This document shows positions 10,230 through 19,474 of a stretch of DNA of 64,000 bases, piece by piece. A program made the position numbers and the translations under genes. Every line of letters starts with the position of its first letter. Within the stretch, counting starts at the first letter, position 1. This DNA comes from Lentisalinibacter salinarum (GTDB lineage Bacteria > Pseudomonadota > Gammaproteobacteria > Steroidobacterales > Woeseiaceae), in assembly GCF_040706555.1 (NCBI RefSeq), contig NZ_JAPDRH010000001.1, positions 124,001 through 188,000 of the forward strand, in the 5' to 3' direction. Under the pieces are notes generated by a model. It was not told the DNA's origin. It did not search any database and saw only the letters and a program-made list of their open reading frames with translations.

Positions 10230-11963
10230 ATGAAACGCAGCGGTGCCTGGCTCGCGGCGAGAGCCCTGGAGAATATCGGTGTGCGTTACACCTTCGGCGT
10301 GCCTGGGGTGCACAACACGGAGATCTACGACGAGCTGAACCGCAGCGAGCAGATCACGCCCGTGCTGGTCACCCACGAGCAGGGCGGCAGCTTCATGGCC
10401 GAGGCCTGGAGCCGGGTCTCGGACTCCATCGGCTGCCTCGTGATCGTGCCGGCCGCCGGCATGACCCACGCCATGAGCGGCATCGGCGAGGCGTATCTCG
10501 ACGGCGTGCCGCTGCTGGTGATCTCGGGCGGAATCCGGCGCGATTCCGGCCGGCACTACCAGCTGCACGAGCTGGATCAGCAGCAGGTCTTGGACGGCAT
10601 CACCAAGGCGGCCTTCCTGGTGGACCGGCACGAGGACGTGGTGCCGAGAATCTACGAGGCGGCAGAGATCGCCACCTCCGGCCTGCCCGGGCCGGTGTTC
10701 GTGGAGATCGCGAGCAACGTGCAGATGTTCACGGCCGACGTCGACGAGCCGCAGCCCTACCGGCCCTCGTACGAGTCGCCCCGGCCCGATGCCGCCCTGG
10801 TGGAGCGGGCGGCGGAGATGCTGCTGGCGGCGGAGCGGCCCGGTCTCTACCTCGGCTGGGGCGCGCGGGAGGCCACGGAATACAGCGTGGAGATCGCGGA
10901 CCTGCTGGGCGCGCCCGTCGCGACGACGATGCAGGGCATCAGCGTGTTCCCCCACGACCACGCCCTGCACACCGGCATGGGCTTCGGGCCTTCGGCGGTG
11001 CCGGCGGCCCGCAACGCCTTCGCGAAGGTGGATTGCCTGCTGGCCGTGGGCGTGCGCTTCGCCGAACTCGCCACCGGCAGCTACGGCATGGAGATACCGG
11101 AGCAGCTGATCCATGCCGATATCGACCCGCGGGTATTCGACAAGAATTACCCTGCCACCGTCGCCGTCGAGGCGGACGGCTCGAAGTTCATGAGGGCGCT
11201 GCGTGACGAGCTGAAGAAGCGGCGCGAGACGCCGGTGGCGCACAACGAACTGCGACAGCGCATCCGCGAAGACAAGGAGGCCTTCTTCGCCAGCTGGCGG
11301 GAGAAGACCAGCGACGAGAAGGTGAGCCCCGGCATCTTCTTCCGCTCGCTGCGCGAGCAGCTCGACCGGGACTGCTACGTGGTGGTGGACGACGGCAACC
11401 ACACCTTCCTTACGGCCGAACAGTTCCCCGTGTACGAGTCGAGACATCTCATCTCGCCCACCGACTTCAACTGCATGGGTTACTGCGTGCCCGGCACCAT
11501 CGGCGTGAAGCTCGCGCATCCGGACAAACAGGTGTGCGCCATCGTCGGCGACGGCGCATTCATGATGACGGCGCTGGAGATTCTGACAGCGGCGAGCAAC
11601 GGCATAGGGGCCATCTTCTTCGTCTTCCACGACGGCGAGCTGGCGCAGATTTCGCAGTTCCAGTCGCTGCCGCTGAAGGAGAAGACCTGCACGGTCATCG
11701 GCGACCTGAAGGTGGAGGGCGTCGCGACGGCCACCGGGGCGGCCTATCTGCCCATGGCGAACGACGGCGACGTGGACCGGGTGATCGGTGAGGCACTGGC
11801 CATCGCCGCCGACGGGCGGCCGGTCATCGTGGACGTGAACATCGACTATTCCCGCAAGAGCGTGTTCACGGAGGGCGTGGTCAAGGTCAACCTCGGCCGC
11901 TTCCCGTTCCGCCAGAAGGTGCGCTACATCGGCCGGGCGCTGAAGCGCCACACCGTCGGCTAG
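10230..11963 (+). CDS. Thiamine-diphosphate-dependent enzyme, acetolactate-synthase-like
   Basis: This 577-residue protein has the three-domain architecture of ThDP enzymes (POX/ALS family). The N-terminal Pyr domain carries the activating glutamate in VTHEQGGSFMAEAWSR, a middle Rossmann domain follows, and the C-terminal PP domain contains VGDGAFMMTALEILTAASNG. In the usual GDG...NN metal motif the second half is normally Asn-Asn; here the equivalent place reads FHDGELAQI, so the diphosphate site differs from true acetolactate synthases. The first half also has PAAGMTHAMSGIGEAYLDG where most have GPGATN. The ATG has GGAGAG upstream. It follows the exported Rossmann protein by 16 nt. The fold is certain; the reaction is not, and decarboxylation of a 2-oxo acid is only the family default. 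Confidence 0.85.
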   Translation: MKRSGAWLAARALENIGVRYTFGVPGVHNTEIYDELNRSEQITPVLVTHEQGGSFMAEAWSRVSDSIGCLVIVPAAGMTHAMSGIGEAYLDGVPLLVISGGIRRDSGRHYQLHELDQQQVLDGITKAAFLVDRHEDVVPRIYEAAEIATSGLPGPVFVEIASNVQMFTADVDEPQPYRPSYESPRPDAALVERAAEMLLAAERPGLYLGWGAREATEYSVEIADLLGAPVATTMQGISVFPHDHALHTGMGFGPSAVPAARNAFAKVDCLLAVGVRFAELATGSYGMEIPEQLIHADIDPRVFDKNYPATVAVEADGSKFMRALRDELKKRRETPVAHNELRQRIREDKEAFFASWREKTSDEKVSPGIFFRSLREQLDRDCYVVVDDGNHTFLTAEQFPVYESRHLISPTDFNCMGYCVPGTIGVKLAHPDKQVCAIVGDGAFMMTALEILTAASNGIGAIFFVFHDGELAQISQFQSLPLKEKTCTVIGDLKVEGVATATGAAYLPMANDGDVDRVIGEALAIAADGRPVIVDVNIDYSRKSVFTEGVVKVNLGRFPFRQKVRYIGRALKRHTVG

Positions 11964-11983
11964 ATTCCCGGCCGGCCGTTCGG

Positions 11984-13582
11984 TCAGGCGGCGCGGCCGG
12001 CGAGTCTGCCGCCGAGCAGACAGCCGCCGAGGAAGGTTCCCTCCAGGCCGCGCTTGCCGTTCATGCCGCCGCCGCCGAAGCCGGCCGCCTCGCCGGCGGC
12101 GAACAGGCCGGGGATCGGCTGCCCCGCGGCGTCCAGCACGCGGGAGTCCAGGTCCGTCTGCAGGCCGCCCATGCTCTTGCGGCTGATGATGAATTCCCTG
12201 ATGACGACGAACGGGCCGGCCTTCGGATCCGCTATCTTCTGCGCGTTGCAGGTGCGCAGACGGTCGCCGGTCCAGCGGCGGGCGAAGGCGATGCGGCGCA
12301 GCTGGTCGTCGTTGTGGAAACGCGGCCCGAGATCGATCAGCCGGTCGTAACGGGTCACCGCCTCCTCGACCGCGTCGAGTTCCACCGAGCCGTCGCCGAC
12401 CAGGTCGTTCATCTGCGCCACCAGCTCTTCGAGGGTGTCGGCGACGAGGAAGTCCGGCGAGTTCGCGACCAGCTCGTCGAACAGCCAGCGGTTGCCCCGC
12501 AGCAGGTCGCGGGCCACGGCGAGCCGTTTTTTCTCGCGGAACGACGGATTGAATTCGGCGCCGGAGATGGCGAGCTCCTTCAGCGCGATCTTCCGGTTCA
12601 GGAGCTGCCAGGAGTAGGCTCGCTCCTGGCGGCAGATCTGTGCGACGAGGTCGTGGGTGTCGTAGCCGGTCACCAGCGGCTGCGGGCCGATGCGCTCGCC
12701 CCGCCAGTTGAGCCACAGGGCGGATTTCGGGGGCACCAGGGACAGGCCGTGGTGGGGCTTGCGGGGCTTCCAGTGCGGGATGCCGGCCGCGTAGTTCCAC
12801 TGCCAGTCCAGGTGGGTGATGTTCGCGCCGTGGGCTGCGGCCGCGTCGTGCAACATGCCGTCGGCGTACTTGTGGGAGCCGTTCAGGATGACCTCGGGCG
12901 GGTCGCTCCAGTCCGTGTGCCAGTTCTGGCGCACGCGCTCCAGGTCGCCGTTGATGCCGCCGGCCGCGATGATGACGGACTCCGCCGTGGCCTCGAACGC
13001 CTCTCCGCCGTCCTCCATGCGGCCGCGGCAGCCCGTGACGCGCCCTTCATGCGTCGTCAGCGTACCCACGCGATGGCCGAACCGGCACTCCAGGAACTCC
13101 TTGCGCGGGTGGTCGAGCAGCCGCTCGGCCAGCACCACGGCGAGTTCGTGGCCGGTCCCCCAGACGATGTGCCAGCGGGGCACCGAGTTGCCCGGCACGT
13201 ACAGGCCACGTTCCACCCACAGCGGCATGGGCATGAAATCGACGCCGAGGCCGGTGAGCCATTCATAGACATCGGGTACGGAGCGTTCCACGTAAGCCTC
13301 GGCCCAGGCGCGCGGCCAGTGGTCGTCGGGGCCCAGTTCGCCGAATGCCAGCCAGTCGTCCAGGCCGAGGGCGTGGCTGTCGCGGATGCGGTGCTTGCGC
13401 TGCAGGGGCGAGTCGGCGAACCAGATGCCGCCGAAGCTCTCCTTCGCCAGGCCGCCGAAGTTCTCCTCCGCGTCGCGGTCCAGGATCAGCACCCGCCGGC
13501 CGCGTTCCAGGGCCTCCCACGCGGCGGCGATGCCCGCGATGCCGCCGCCGATCACGATGACGTCTGCCTGGTAGCGGTGCAT
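11984..13582 (-). CDS. FAD-binding dehydrogenase (fumarate reductase/KstD-type flavoprotein)
   Basis: This 532-residue flavoprotein belongs to the FAD-dependent dehydrogenase branch that includes fumarate reductase flavoproteins and 3-ketosteroid dehydrogenases. The N-terminal dinucleotide motif is DVIVIGGGIAGIAAAWEAL and the C-terminal FAD motif is PIPGLFAAGEAAGFGGGGMNG followed by GLEGTFLGGCLLGGRLAGR. Between them lie RTCNAQKIADPK and FVVIREFIISRKSMGG, the latter typical of this poorly characterised subgroup. An AGGAGGGGAG ribosome site precedes the ATG. It converges on the ThDP enzyme gene with 20 nt between stops and diverges from the RND operon. Substrate is unknown; steroid or other delta-1 dehydrogenation would be a guess. 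Confidence 0.87.
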   Translation of the reverse strand: MHRYQADVIVIGGGIAGIAAAWEALERGRRVLILDRDAEENFGGLAKESFGGIWFADSPLQRKHRIRDSHALGLDDWLAFGELGPDDHWPRAWAEAYVERSVPDVYEWLTGLGVDFMPMPLWVERGLYVPGNSVPRWHIVWGTGHELAVVLAERLLDHPRKEFLECRFGHRVGTLTTHEGRVTGCRGRMEDGGEAFEATAESVIIAAGGINGDLERVRQNWHTDWSDPPEVILNGSHKYADGMLHDAAAAHGANITHLDWQWNYAAGIPHWKPRKPHHGLSLVPPKSALWLNWRGERIGPQPLVTGYDTHDLVAQICRQERAYSWQLLNRKIALKELAISGAEFNPSFREKKRLAVARDLLRGNRWLFDELVANSPDFLVADTLEELVAQMNDLVGDGSVELDAVEEAVTRYDRLIDLGPRFHNDDQLRRIAFARRWTGDRLRTCNAQKIADPKAGPFVVIREFIISRKSMGGLQTDLDSRVLDAAGQPIPGLFAAGEAAGFGGGGMNGKRGLEGTFLGGCLLGGRLAGRAA

Positions 13583-13775
13583 TTGCTCCCCTCCTGCCGG
13601 CGCGGCTGCCGGCTCTGGATTTCTGCCGGATCACCCCCAATTATGGCGCGGCGCGGCCGGTCCGTCTTGCGGGCTGCCCGGATTCCACCGTCGGGCAGGG
13701 GTGCGATGTAATGAACGATTTGCCGCCACCGGCATCGAATTCGAGGCCGCAGGCGCGGGAGGCCTTGACTGATTT

Positions 13776-13799
13776 GGTGCTATAGTTGACTATAACACC
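13776..13799. promoter_or_regulatory. 24-bp inverted repeat, probable operator of the RND operon
   Basis: The half sites are GGTG-C-TATAGT (13776-13786) and ACTATA-A-CACC (13789-13799) around a central TG. Eleven positions can be paired on each side with one mismatch. TTGACT at 13765-13770 just upstream could be a -35 element, placing the repeat over the -10 region. The size and symmetry suit a TetR- or MarR-type repressor, but no such gene is visible nearby. Confidence 0.6.
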
Positions 13800-13865
13800 A
13801 TGTCCGGCGTCCACTCGATGAACTTGCCGGTGGACCCGTGGAAAGCCTCGAAACGACGGTTGCCC

Positions 13866-15050
13866 ATGAAACGAAAGATACTCCGCTTTACTGTGATCGT
13901 TGCCATCCTCGCCACCGCGGTGGGCGGCACGATATTCATGTCCCGGATGAAGCCGCCGCCCCAGACACGGGAGGTCGCGGAGATCGATCCGCTGGTGGAA
14001 GTGATGCCGCTGGAGGAGACCGCGGTGAACTTCCGCGTCACCACCCAGGGCACCGTCAGGCCGCGCACGGAGACCGTGCTGAGTGCCGAGGTCTCCGGGC
14101 CCATCGTCTGGACCTCGCCGAAGTTCGTAGCCGGCGGCGTCTTCGAGAAGGGCGAGGAACTGCTGCGCATCGACCCCACCAACTACCGGGTGGCCGTGGA
14201 GCAGGCGGAAGCGCTGCTGAAGCAGCGTGAGATCGAGTACGAGGGGTCGAAGAAGCTGCGGCTGAGCGGTTACCGGGCCGAGGCGGACCTCGCCTCCGCG
14301 GCGGCTGCGCTCGCCACCGCCCGCGCGGAGCTGACCCGGGCGAAGCGGGATCTGGAGCGCACCCGCATCACGCTGCCCTACGACGGCATGGTGCGGGCCA
14401 AGGAGGCCGACATCGGCCAGTACGTGACGCCGGGCACGCGGCTGGCCGTCACGTTCGCCACGGATTACGCGGAGATCCGCCTGCCGCTGACCGACCAGGA
14501 CCTTGCGTTCGTGGACCTGCCCGAGCCCGGACAGCTTACCGAGGGCGGCGCGGTCGAGGGGCCGTCCGTGCGGCTGACCGCCGTGCGCGAGGGCCGGGCG
14601 GGCACCTGGCAGGCGCGTATCGTGCGCACCGAGGGCGTGGTGGACGAGACCAACCGGGTGACCTACGCCGTGGCCCGGATCCAGGATCCCTACGGCCTGG
14701 AGGCCGGCAACGACGAGCGCACGCCGCTGCCCATGGGCACGTTCGTGGCGGCGGAGATCGACGGCGTCACCATGGGCGACATCATCCGGGTGCCCCGGCG
14801 GGCGCTGCGGGCGAACAACCAGCTGCTGTTCGTCGACGAGGACAGCCGCCTGCGCATTCGTTCGGTCGACATCATCCGTGCCGACGCGGAGTACGCGTAC
14901 CTGCACAGTGACTCCGTGAAGGGCCAGCGCATCACGCTGACGGCGCTGGAGTCGCCCATCAACGGGATGCGGGTGCGGACCGAAGCCGGCGACCGCGCCG
15001 AAAGGGAGCGCCTCGCCGCCGGCGCGGAACAGCAGGGCGGCGCCCAATGA
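13866..15050 (+). CDS. RND efflux periplasmic adaptor (membrane fusion protein)
   Basis: This 394-residue protein is the periplasmic adaptor that links an RND pump to an outer-membrane channel. An N-terminal membrane anchor (FTVIVAILATAVGGTIF) is followed by the first half of the lipoyl domain (TTQGTVRPRTETVLSAEVSG), a short alpha-hairpin (QAEALLKQREIEYEGSKK onward), and the second lipoyl half ending ITLPYDGMVRAKEADIGQYV. Beta-barrel and membrane-proximal domains complete it. I prefer the start MKRKILRF at 13866 because the anchor follows directly; an in-frame ATG at 13800 abuts the operator and would add a non-hydrophobic extension. The stop overlaps the permease start as ATGA. No outer-membrane factor gene is present, so a shared TolC-type channel is likely. 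Confidence 0.92.
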   Translation: MKRKILRFTVIVAILATAVGGTIFMSRMKPPPQTREVAEIDPLVEVMPLEETAVNFRVTTQGTVRPRTETVLSAEVSGPIVWTSPKFVAGGVFEKGEELLRIDPTNYRVAVEQAEALLKQREIEYEGSKKLRLSGYRAEADLASAAAALATARAELTRAKRDLERTRITLPYDGMVRAKEADIGQYVTPGTRLAVTFATDYAEIRLPLTDQDLAFVDLPEPGQLTEGGAVEGPSVRLTAVREGRAGTWQARIVRTEGVVDETNRVTYAVARIQDPYGLEAGNDERTPLPMGTFVAAEIDGVTMGDIIRVPRRALRANNQLLFVDEDSRLRIRSVDIIRADAEYAYLHSDSVKGQRITLTALESPINGMRVRTEAGDRAERERLAAGAEQQGGAQ

Positions 15051-18000
15051 GCAGACCGAAGCAGACCACGGACCAGAAGGGCATCATCGCCTGGTTCGCC
15101 AGCAATCACGTTGCCGCCAACCTGCTGATGTTCCTGATCATCGCCTTCGGCGTGGTCTCCACGTTCACCATCCGCAAGCAGACCACGCCCGACTTCGAAG
15201 TGGATACGGTGGTGGTGCGCGTGCCCTACCTCGGCGCCGCTCCCCAGGAGGTCGAGGAAGGGGTGGTGATCAAGGTCGAGGAGGCCATCCAGGACATCGA
15301 CGGCATCATCGAGATCCGCTCGACGGCAAGCGAGGGCATGGGCACCGTGCGCGCCGAGGTGGCCCAGGGCGAAGACCTGAACGAGGTGCTGAGCGAGGTG
15401 AAGACCCAGGTCGACGCCATCGCCACCTTCCCGGCCCTCGCCGAGAAGCCGGTGATCTACAAGGAGGAATTCCCCATCCACGTGGTGTTCCTCTCGATCT
15501 TCGGCGACATGGATGCCTACATGCGCAAGGAGGTCGCCCAGGAGGTCCGCGACGAGCTCATGCGCCTGCCGGCGGTGAACCAGATCCAGATTCTCGGCGA
15601 CCGGGACTACGAGATCAGTGTCGAGGTCTCCGAATACGTGCTGCGCAAGTACGGGCTCACGATGAGCGAGATCTCCCAGGCGATACGGGACTCCTCCGTG
15701 GACATGCCCGGCGGCGCCATCCGCTCCGAGGGCGGCGACATCCTCCTGCGCACCGAGGGCCAGGTGTATACGGGGCAGGAGTTCGCGCAGCTCGTGCTGC
15801 GCACCTATCCGGACGGCACCCGACTCACGCTCGGCGACATCGCCAACATCGACGACGGCTTCGTGGAGACGGACGGCTTCGCCCACTTCAACGGGGAGCG
15901 AACCGCCGTGCTGCGGGTGCTCGCCAGCGGTAATCCGAACGAGCTGGAGACCGCCGCGGCGGTGAAACGCTACGTCGCGGAGAAGCGCCCGTCGCTGCCG
16001 GACGGCGTGGACATGGAAGTCTGGGTGGACCGGGCCTACTACCTGCAGGACCGCCTCGACCTCATGCTGAAGAACATGTTCCAGGGTGCGATCCTGGTCT
16101 GCCTGATCCTGTCGCTGTTCCTGCGCATGAAAGTGGCGGGCTGGGTCATCGTCGGCATACCGGTAACGTTCTTCGGTGCGCTGTGGCTGATGCCTCACAT
16201 GCCCTGGCCGGTGACCGTGAACGTGATCAGCCTGTTCGGCTTCATCCTGGTGCTCGGCATCGTCGTGGACGACGCCATCATCATCGGTGAGAGCATCTAC
16301 ACCAAGACGCGGGCGGACGGCCACACGCTGGACAACGTCATTGCCGGGGCGAAACGCGTGGCGGTGCCCGCCACCTTCGGCGTGCTGACCACCATCGCCG
16401 CCTTCGCGCCGATGCTGTTCGTGGGCGGGTTCGCCGGGCCGTTCTTCGAGGCCATGTCCGTGGTGGTGATCCTCTGCCTGCTGTTCTCGCTGGTGGAGTC
16501 CAAGCTGATCCTTCCGGCGCATCTGGCGAACGCGAATATCAAGCCCATCGACGAGGACGACCTGTTCCGGCCACAGCGCCACATCCACTGGCGCGAGCGG
16601 GTGCCGCGCTTCTTCCAGAAGCTGCAGCGTCATACCCAGCACGGCCTGCGCTGGCTGGTCGAGACGAAATACCTGCCGTTCCTGGATCGGGCGATACGCA
16701 ACCGCGGCATCAGCACCACGGTGTTCGTCGCCATCCTCATCCTGACCGTCGGCGTCATGCAGAGCGGCATTGTGCGCACGGTGCTGTTCCCGGAGGTACC
16801 GGGCGACTTCGTCCAGTCCAGCCTGCAGATGCAGCAGGGCACGTCGCCGGAGGCGCGCAATGCGGCGCTGTATCGCCTCGAGAATGCCGTCTTCGAGATC
16901 AATCGCGAATACACCGCCGCGAACCCGGGCGCCCCGGAGCCGGTGGAACGGGTCGGCATGTTCACGAGCGGCGAAGTGGGAGGACAGGCCATCGTGGAGC
17001 TGCACCGCGGCGAGAACCGGCCGATCGAGGGCGAGGAGTTCGCCGACCTCTGGCGCGAGAAAGTCGGCGACATCGCGGGCATCAAGGAACTGGATTTCCG
17101 CGCGGGCGATCACATGGGCGGCGGTGCGCCGCTCAGCTTCGGCCTGTCCGGCAGCAATTACGAGACGCTGGAGCAGGCGGCCGAGGAGCTGCAGGCGAAA
17201 CTGGCCGAATACGAGGGCGTGTTCGACATCCGCAATTCGTCGAGTTCGGGCGGCAAGGAGATCCGGCTGTCGATCAGGCCCGAGGCCGAGGCGCTCGGGC
17301 TGAACATGGCATCTCTCGGCCGCCAGGTCCGCCAGGCGTTCTACGGCGAGGAGGCACAGCGCATCCAGCGTGGCACCGACGAGCTCAAGGTGATGGTGCG
17401 CTATCCCGAGGAGGAGCGGCGCTCCGTGGCCGATCTGGAGAACATGCGTATCCGCACCCCCGACGGCGCCGAGGTGCCGTTCGGGTCGGTGGCGGAGATC
17501 GAGTTCGACGAGGCGTACTCCAGCATCACCCGGCTGAACAGGAAGCGCACGATCACGGTGTCGGCGGACATCGATCCGAGCCGGGTCGAACCCGGCCCGA
17601 TCATCAGGGAGATCAGCGAGGACTACATGCCGGGCCTGCTGGCACGCTATCCGGGCGTGACCTACGGCCTCGAGGGCGCGAGCCAGGAGGAGCGCGACTT
17701 CGTCCGCAACATCTCGGTGGCGTCCATCGCGGCCCTGTTCCTGATCTATGCGCTGATCGCCATCCCGCTGCGTTCCTACTCCCAGCCGCTGATCATCATG
17801 TCGGTGATCCCGTTCGGTCTCATCGGCGCGGTGCTGGGGCACATCGTCATGGGCGAGGCCATCAGCATGTTCTCGCTGTTCGGCATCATCGCGCTCGCCG
17901 GCGTGGTGGTGAACGACAGCCTGATCCTGATCGACTTCGTCAACCGGGCCCGCGCCGAGGGCATCGCCCGGCTGGAGGCGGTGAAGGACGCGGCGCAGCA

Positions 18001-18253
18001 GCGCTTCCGGCCCATCATCCTGACCTCGCTCACCACGGCGGCGGGACTCGCACCCATCATGGCGGAGACCAGCACTCAGGCCCAGTACGTGATCCCCATG
18101 GCCATCTCACTCAGCTTCGGCATCATCTTCGCCACGATCATCACGCTGTTCCTCGTGCCCTGCCTGTATCTGCTGCAGGAGGATTTCGGCCGCGGCCTGG
18201 GCGGCCTGCGGGACTTCCTGCTCGGCCGCGAGCCGGAGCGCCGCTCGGCCTGA
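15047..18253 (+). CDS. RND efflux transporter permease
   Basis: This 1068-residue inner-membrane protein is an AcrB-fold RND permease. It shows twelve membrane segments, two large periplasmic loops, and the proton-relay motif VLGIVVDDAI with Asp408 and Asp409. In AcrB a lysine in TM10 completes the relay; here the equivalent stretch reads LAGVVVNDSLILIDF with no lysine, as in the RND branch found in many marine and soil proteobacteria rather than in AcrB itself. Translation is coupled to the adaptor gene through ATGA. The substrate cannot be read from sequence. The upstream inverted repeat suggests repressor control of both genes. A LytS/LytTR pair lies 111 nt downstream and could be co-expressed, though the functional link is speculative. 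Confidence 0.93.
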   Translation: MSRPKQTTDQKGIIAWFASNHVAANLLMFLIIAFGVVSTFTIRKQTTPDFEVDTVVVRVPYLGAAPQEVEEGVVIKVEEAIQDIDGIIEIRSTASEGMGTVRAEVAQGEDLNEVLSEVKTQVDAIATFPALAEKPVIYKEEFPIHVVFLSIFGDMDAYMRKEVAQEVRDELMRLPAVNQIQILGDRDYEISVEVSEYVLRKYGLTMSEISQAIRDSSVDMPGGAIRSEGGDILLRTEGQVYTGQEFAQLVLRTYPDGTRLTLGDIANIDDGFVETDGFAHFNGERTAVLRVLASGNPNELETAAAVKRYVAEKRPSLPDGVDMEVWVDRAYYLQDRLDLMLKNMFQGAILVCLILSLFLRMKVAGWVIVGIPVTFFGALWLMPHMPWPVTVNVISLFGFILVLGIVVDDAIIIGESIYTKTRADGHTLDNVIAGAKRVAVPATFGVLTTIAAFAPMLFVGGFAGPFFEAMSVVVILCLLFSLVESKLILPAHLANANIKPIDEDDLFRPQRHIHWRERVPRFFQKLQRHTQHGLRWLVETKYLPFLDRAIRNRGISTTVFVAILILTVGVMQSGIVRTVLFPEVPGDFVQSSLQMQQGTSPEARNAALYRLENAVFEINREYTAANPGAPEPVERVGMFTSGEVGGQAIVELHRGENRPIEGEEFADLWREKVGDIAGIKELDFRAGDHMGGGAPLSFGLSGSNYETLEQAAEELQAKLAEYEGVFDIRNSSSSGGKEIRLSIRPEAEALGLNMASLGRQVRQAFYGEEAQRIQRGTDELKVMVRYPEEERRSVADLENMRIRTPDGAEVPFGSVAEIEFDEAYSSITRLNRKRTITVSADIDPSRVEPGPIIREISEDYMPGLLARYPGVTYGLEGASQEERDFVRNISVASIAALFLIYALIAIPLRSYSQPLIIMSVIPFGLIGAVLGHIVMGEAISMFSLFGIIALAGVVVNDSLILIDFVNRARAEGIARLEAVKDAAQQRFRPIILTSLTTAAGLAPIMAETSTQAQYVIPMAISLSFGIIFATIITLFLVPCLYLLQEDFGRGLGGLRDFLLGREPERRSA

Positions 18254-18364
18254 TCCGCGCCGGACGCGCTGCGATGAGCCGTGCGCGCTCCGCGGCGAGC
18301 CGTGCGGGAGCCGCGGGTCGGCCGTGACATACTGGGGGTTACGAGCGTGCCGGAACAGGTGCCG

Positions 18365-19474
18365 ATGAAACCCGATGAATTGCTCAGCGACCGCAGGCGT
18401 CTGTTCTGGATCCTGAACACGGGCGGCTGGGTCGGGTACGGTCTCGCCGCCTATCTCGGCGCGCTGGTCTACGAGAAGCCGGACGCCTATTCCCTGGTGA
18501 TCGCCGGCGCCGCCGTCACCGGCTTCCTGCTGACATTGCCCCTCAGGCTGTTCTACCGCCGTCTCTGGTCGCAGCCGCCGCTGGTCATGGCGGCCGGCGT
18601 CGTGGCCGCCTGTTACGCCCTGGCGCTCGTCTGGCGCGTAGTCGTCAACCAGAGCTACTGGACGCTGGTGAAGGACGGCTGGGAGCCGACGGCGCTGACC
18701 GACTACGTCGGCGGCGTGATGGGATCCTTCTACATCCTGCTTTGCTGGAGCGGGCTCTACTTCGGTATCAAGTACTACCGCATGCTGCAGGAGCAGACGG
18801 AAAAGGCGCTGCGGGCGACGGCCGCCGCCCACCAGGCGCAGCTCAGCATGCTGCGCTATCAGCTCAACCCCCACTTCCTCTTCAATACGCTGAACGCCAT
18901 CTCCACGCTGATCCTGGATCGGGACAACGAGCGGGCGAACCGCACCGTGTCACGGCTCAGCGACTTCCTGCGCCATACGCTGGACGACGCCGACCCGATG
19001 CGGCTCGTGCCCCTGGAGCAGGAGCTGCGTGCGCTGGATCTCTACCTCGATATCGAGAAGGTGCGCTTCGGCGACCGGCTCATCGTCGAGTGGGACATCG
19101 AGGACGATACCCTGCAGGCTCTGGTGCCGAGCCTGATCCTGCAGCCCCTGATCGAGAACGCCATCAAATACGCCGTGAGCCCGATGGAGGAGGGCGGCAC
19201 GCTGCGCATCGCCGCGAGCCGGCGGGACGGCCGACTCGCCCTCACCGTCGCGGATACCGGCCCCGGTCTGCAGGCTTTGAAAGGTGGCGATTCGGCGAAA
19301 GACACGCGACGCTCCTGCGGCGTGGGCCTGCGCAACGTGCGTGAGCGTCTGCAGCACCTCTACGGAGACGAACAGTCGTTCCACCTGACCGAGAACCAAC
19401 CGCGTGGGCTCGCCGCGCATCTGGAGATCCCATACCGCACCGATGACCACCCTGCGCACACTGATCGTCGATGA
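18365..19474 (+). CDS. LytS/YehU-type sensor histidine kinase
   Basis: This 369-residue inner-membrane sensor belongs to the His_kinase/HATPase family of LytS, YehU and AlgZ. Four membrane segments occupy the first 135 residues with no large periplasmic domain. A short coiled linker leads to the phospho-acceptor motif LRYQLNPHFLFNTLNAIS with His170. The ATPase domain has PSLILQPLIENAIKYA (N box) and VADTGPG (G box), then GVGLRNVRERL. I chose the ATG at 18365 (MKPDELL); upstream in-frame starts add only a basic, non-hydrophobic lead. The end overlaps the response-regulator gene by 32 nt, so the two are one transcript. Without a sensory loop it probably senses the membrane or relies on a partner protein. 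Confidence 0.92.
   Translation: MKPDELLSDRRRLFWILNTGGWVGYGLAAYLGALVYEKPDAYSLVIAGAAVTGFLLTLPLRLFYRRLWSQPPLVMAAGVVAACYALALVWRVVVNQSYWTLVKDGWEPTALTDYVGGVMGSFYILLCWSGLYFGIKYYRMLQEQTEKALRATAAAHQAQLSMLRYQLNPHFLFNTLNAISTLILDRDNERANRTVSRLSDFLRHTLDDADPMRLVPLEQELRALDLYLDIEKVRFGDRLIVEWDIEDDTLQALVPSLILQPLIENAIKYAVSPMEEGGTLRIAASRRDGRLALTVADTGPGLQALKGGDSAKDTRRSCGVGLRNVRERLQHLYGDEQSFHLTENQPRGLAAHLEIPYRTDDHPAHTDRR

Noticed and set aside
9957..12800. Long minus-strand frame opposite the ThDP enzyme gene
   Set aside because: It is antisense to a ThDP enzyme with intact motifs and is out of frame with the FAD dehydrogenase; its composition is that of a shadow.
14690..17842. Open frame of about 1050 codons opposite the RND permease
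   Set aside because: It lies entirely on the antisense of a clear RND gene, is rich in His, Arg and Gly as expected from reading GC-rich codons backwards, and shows no family motif.
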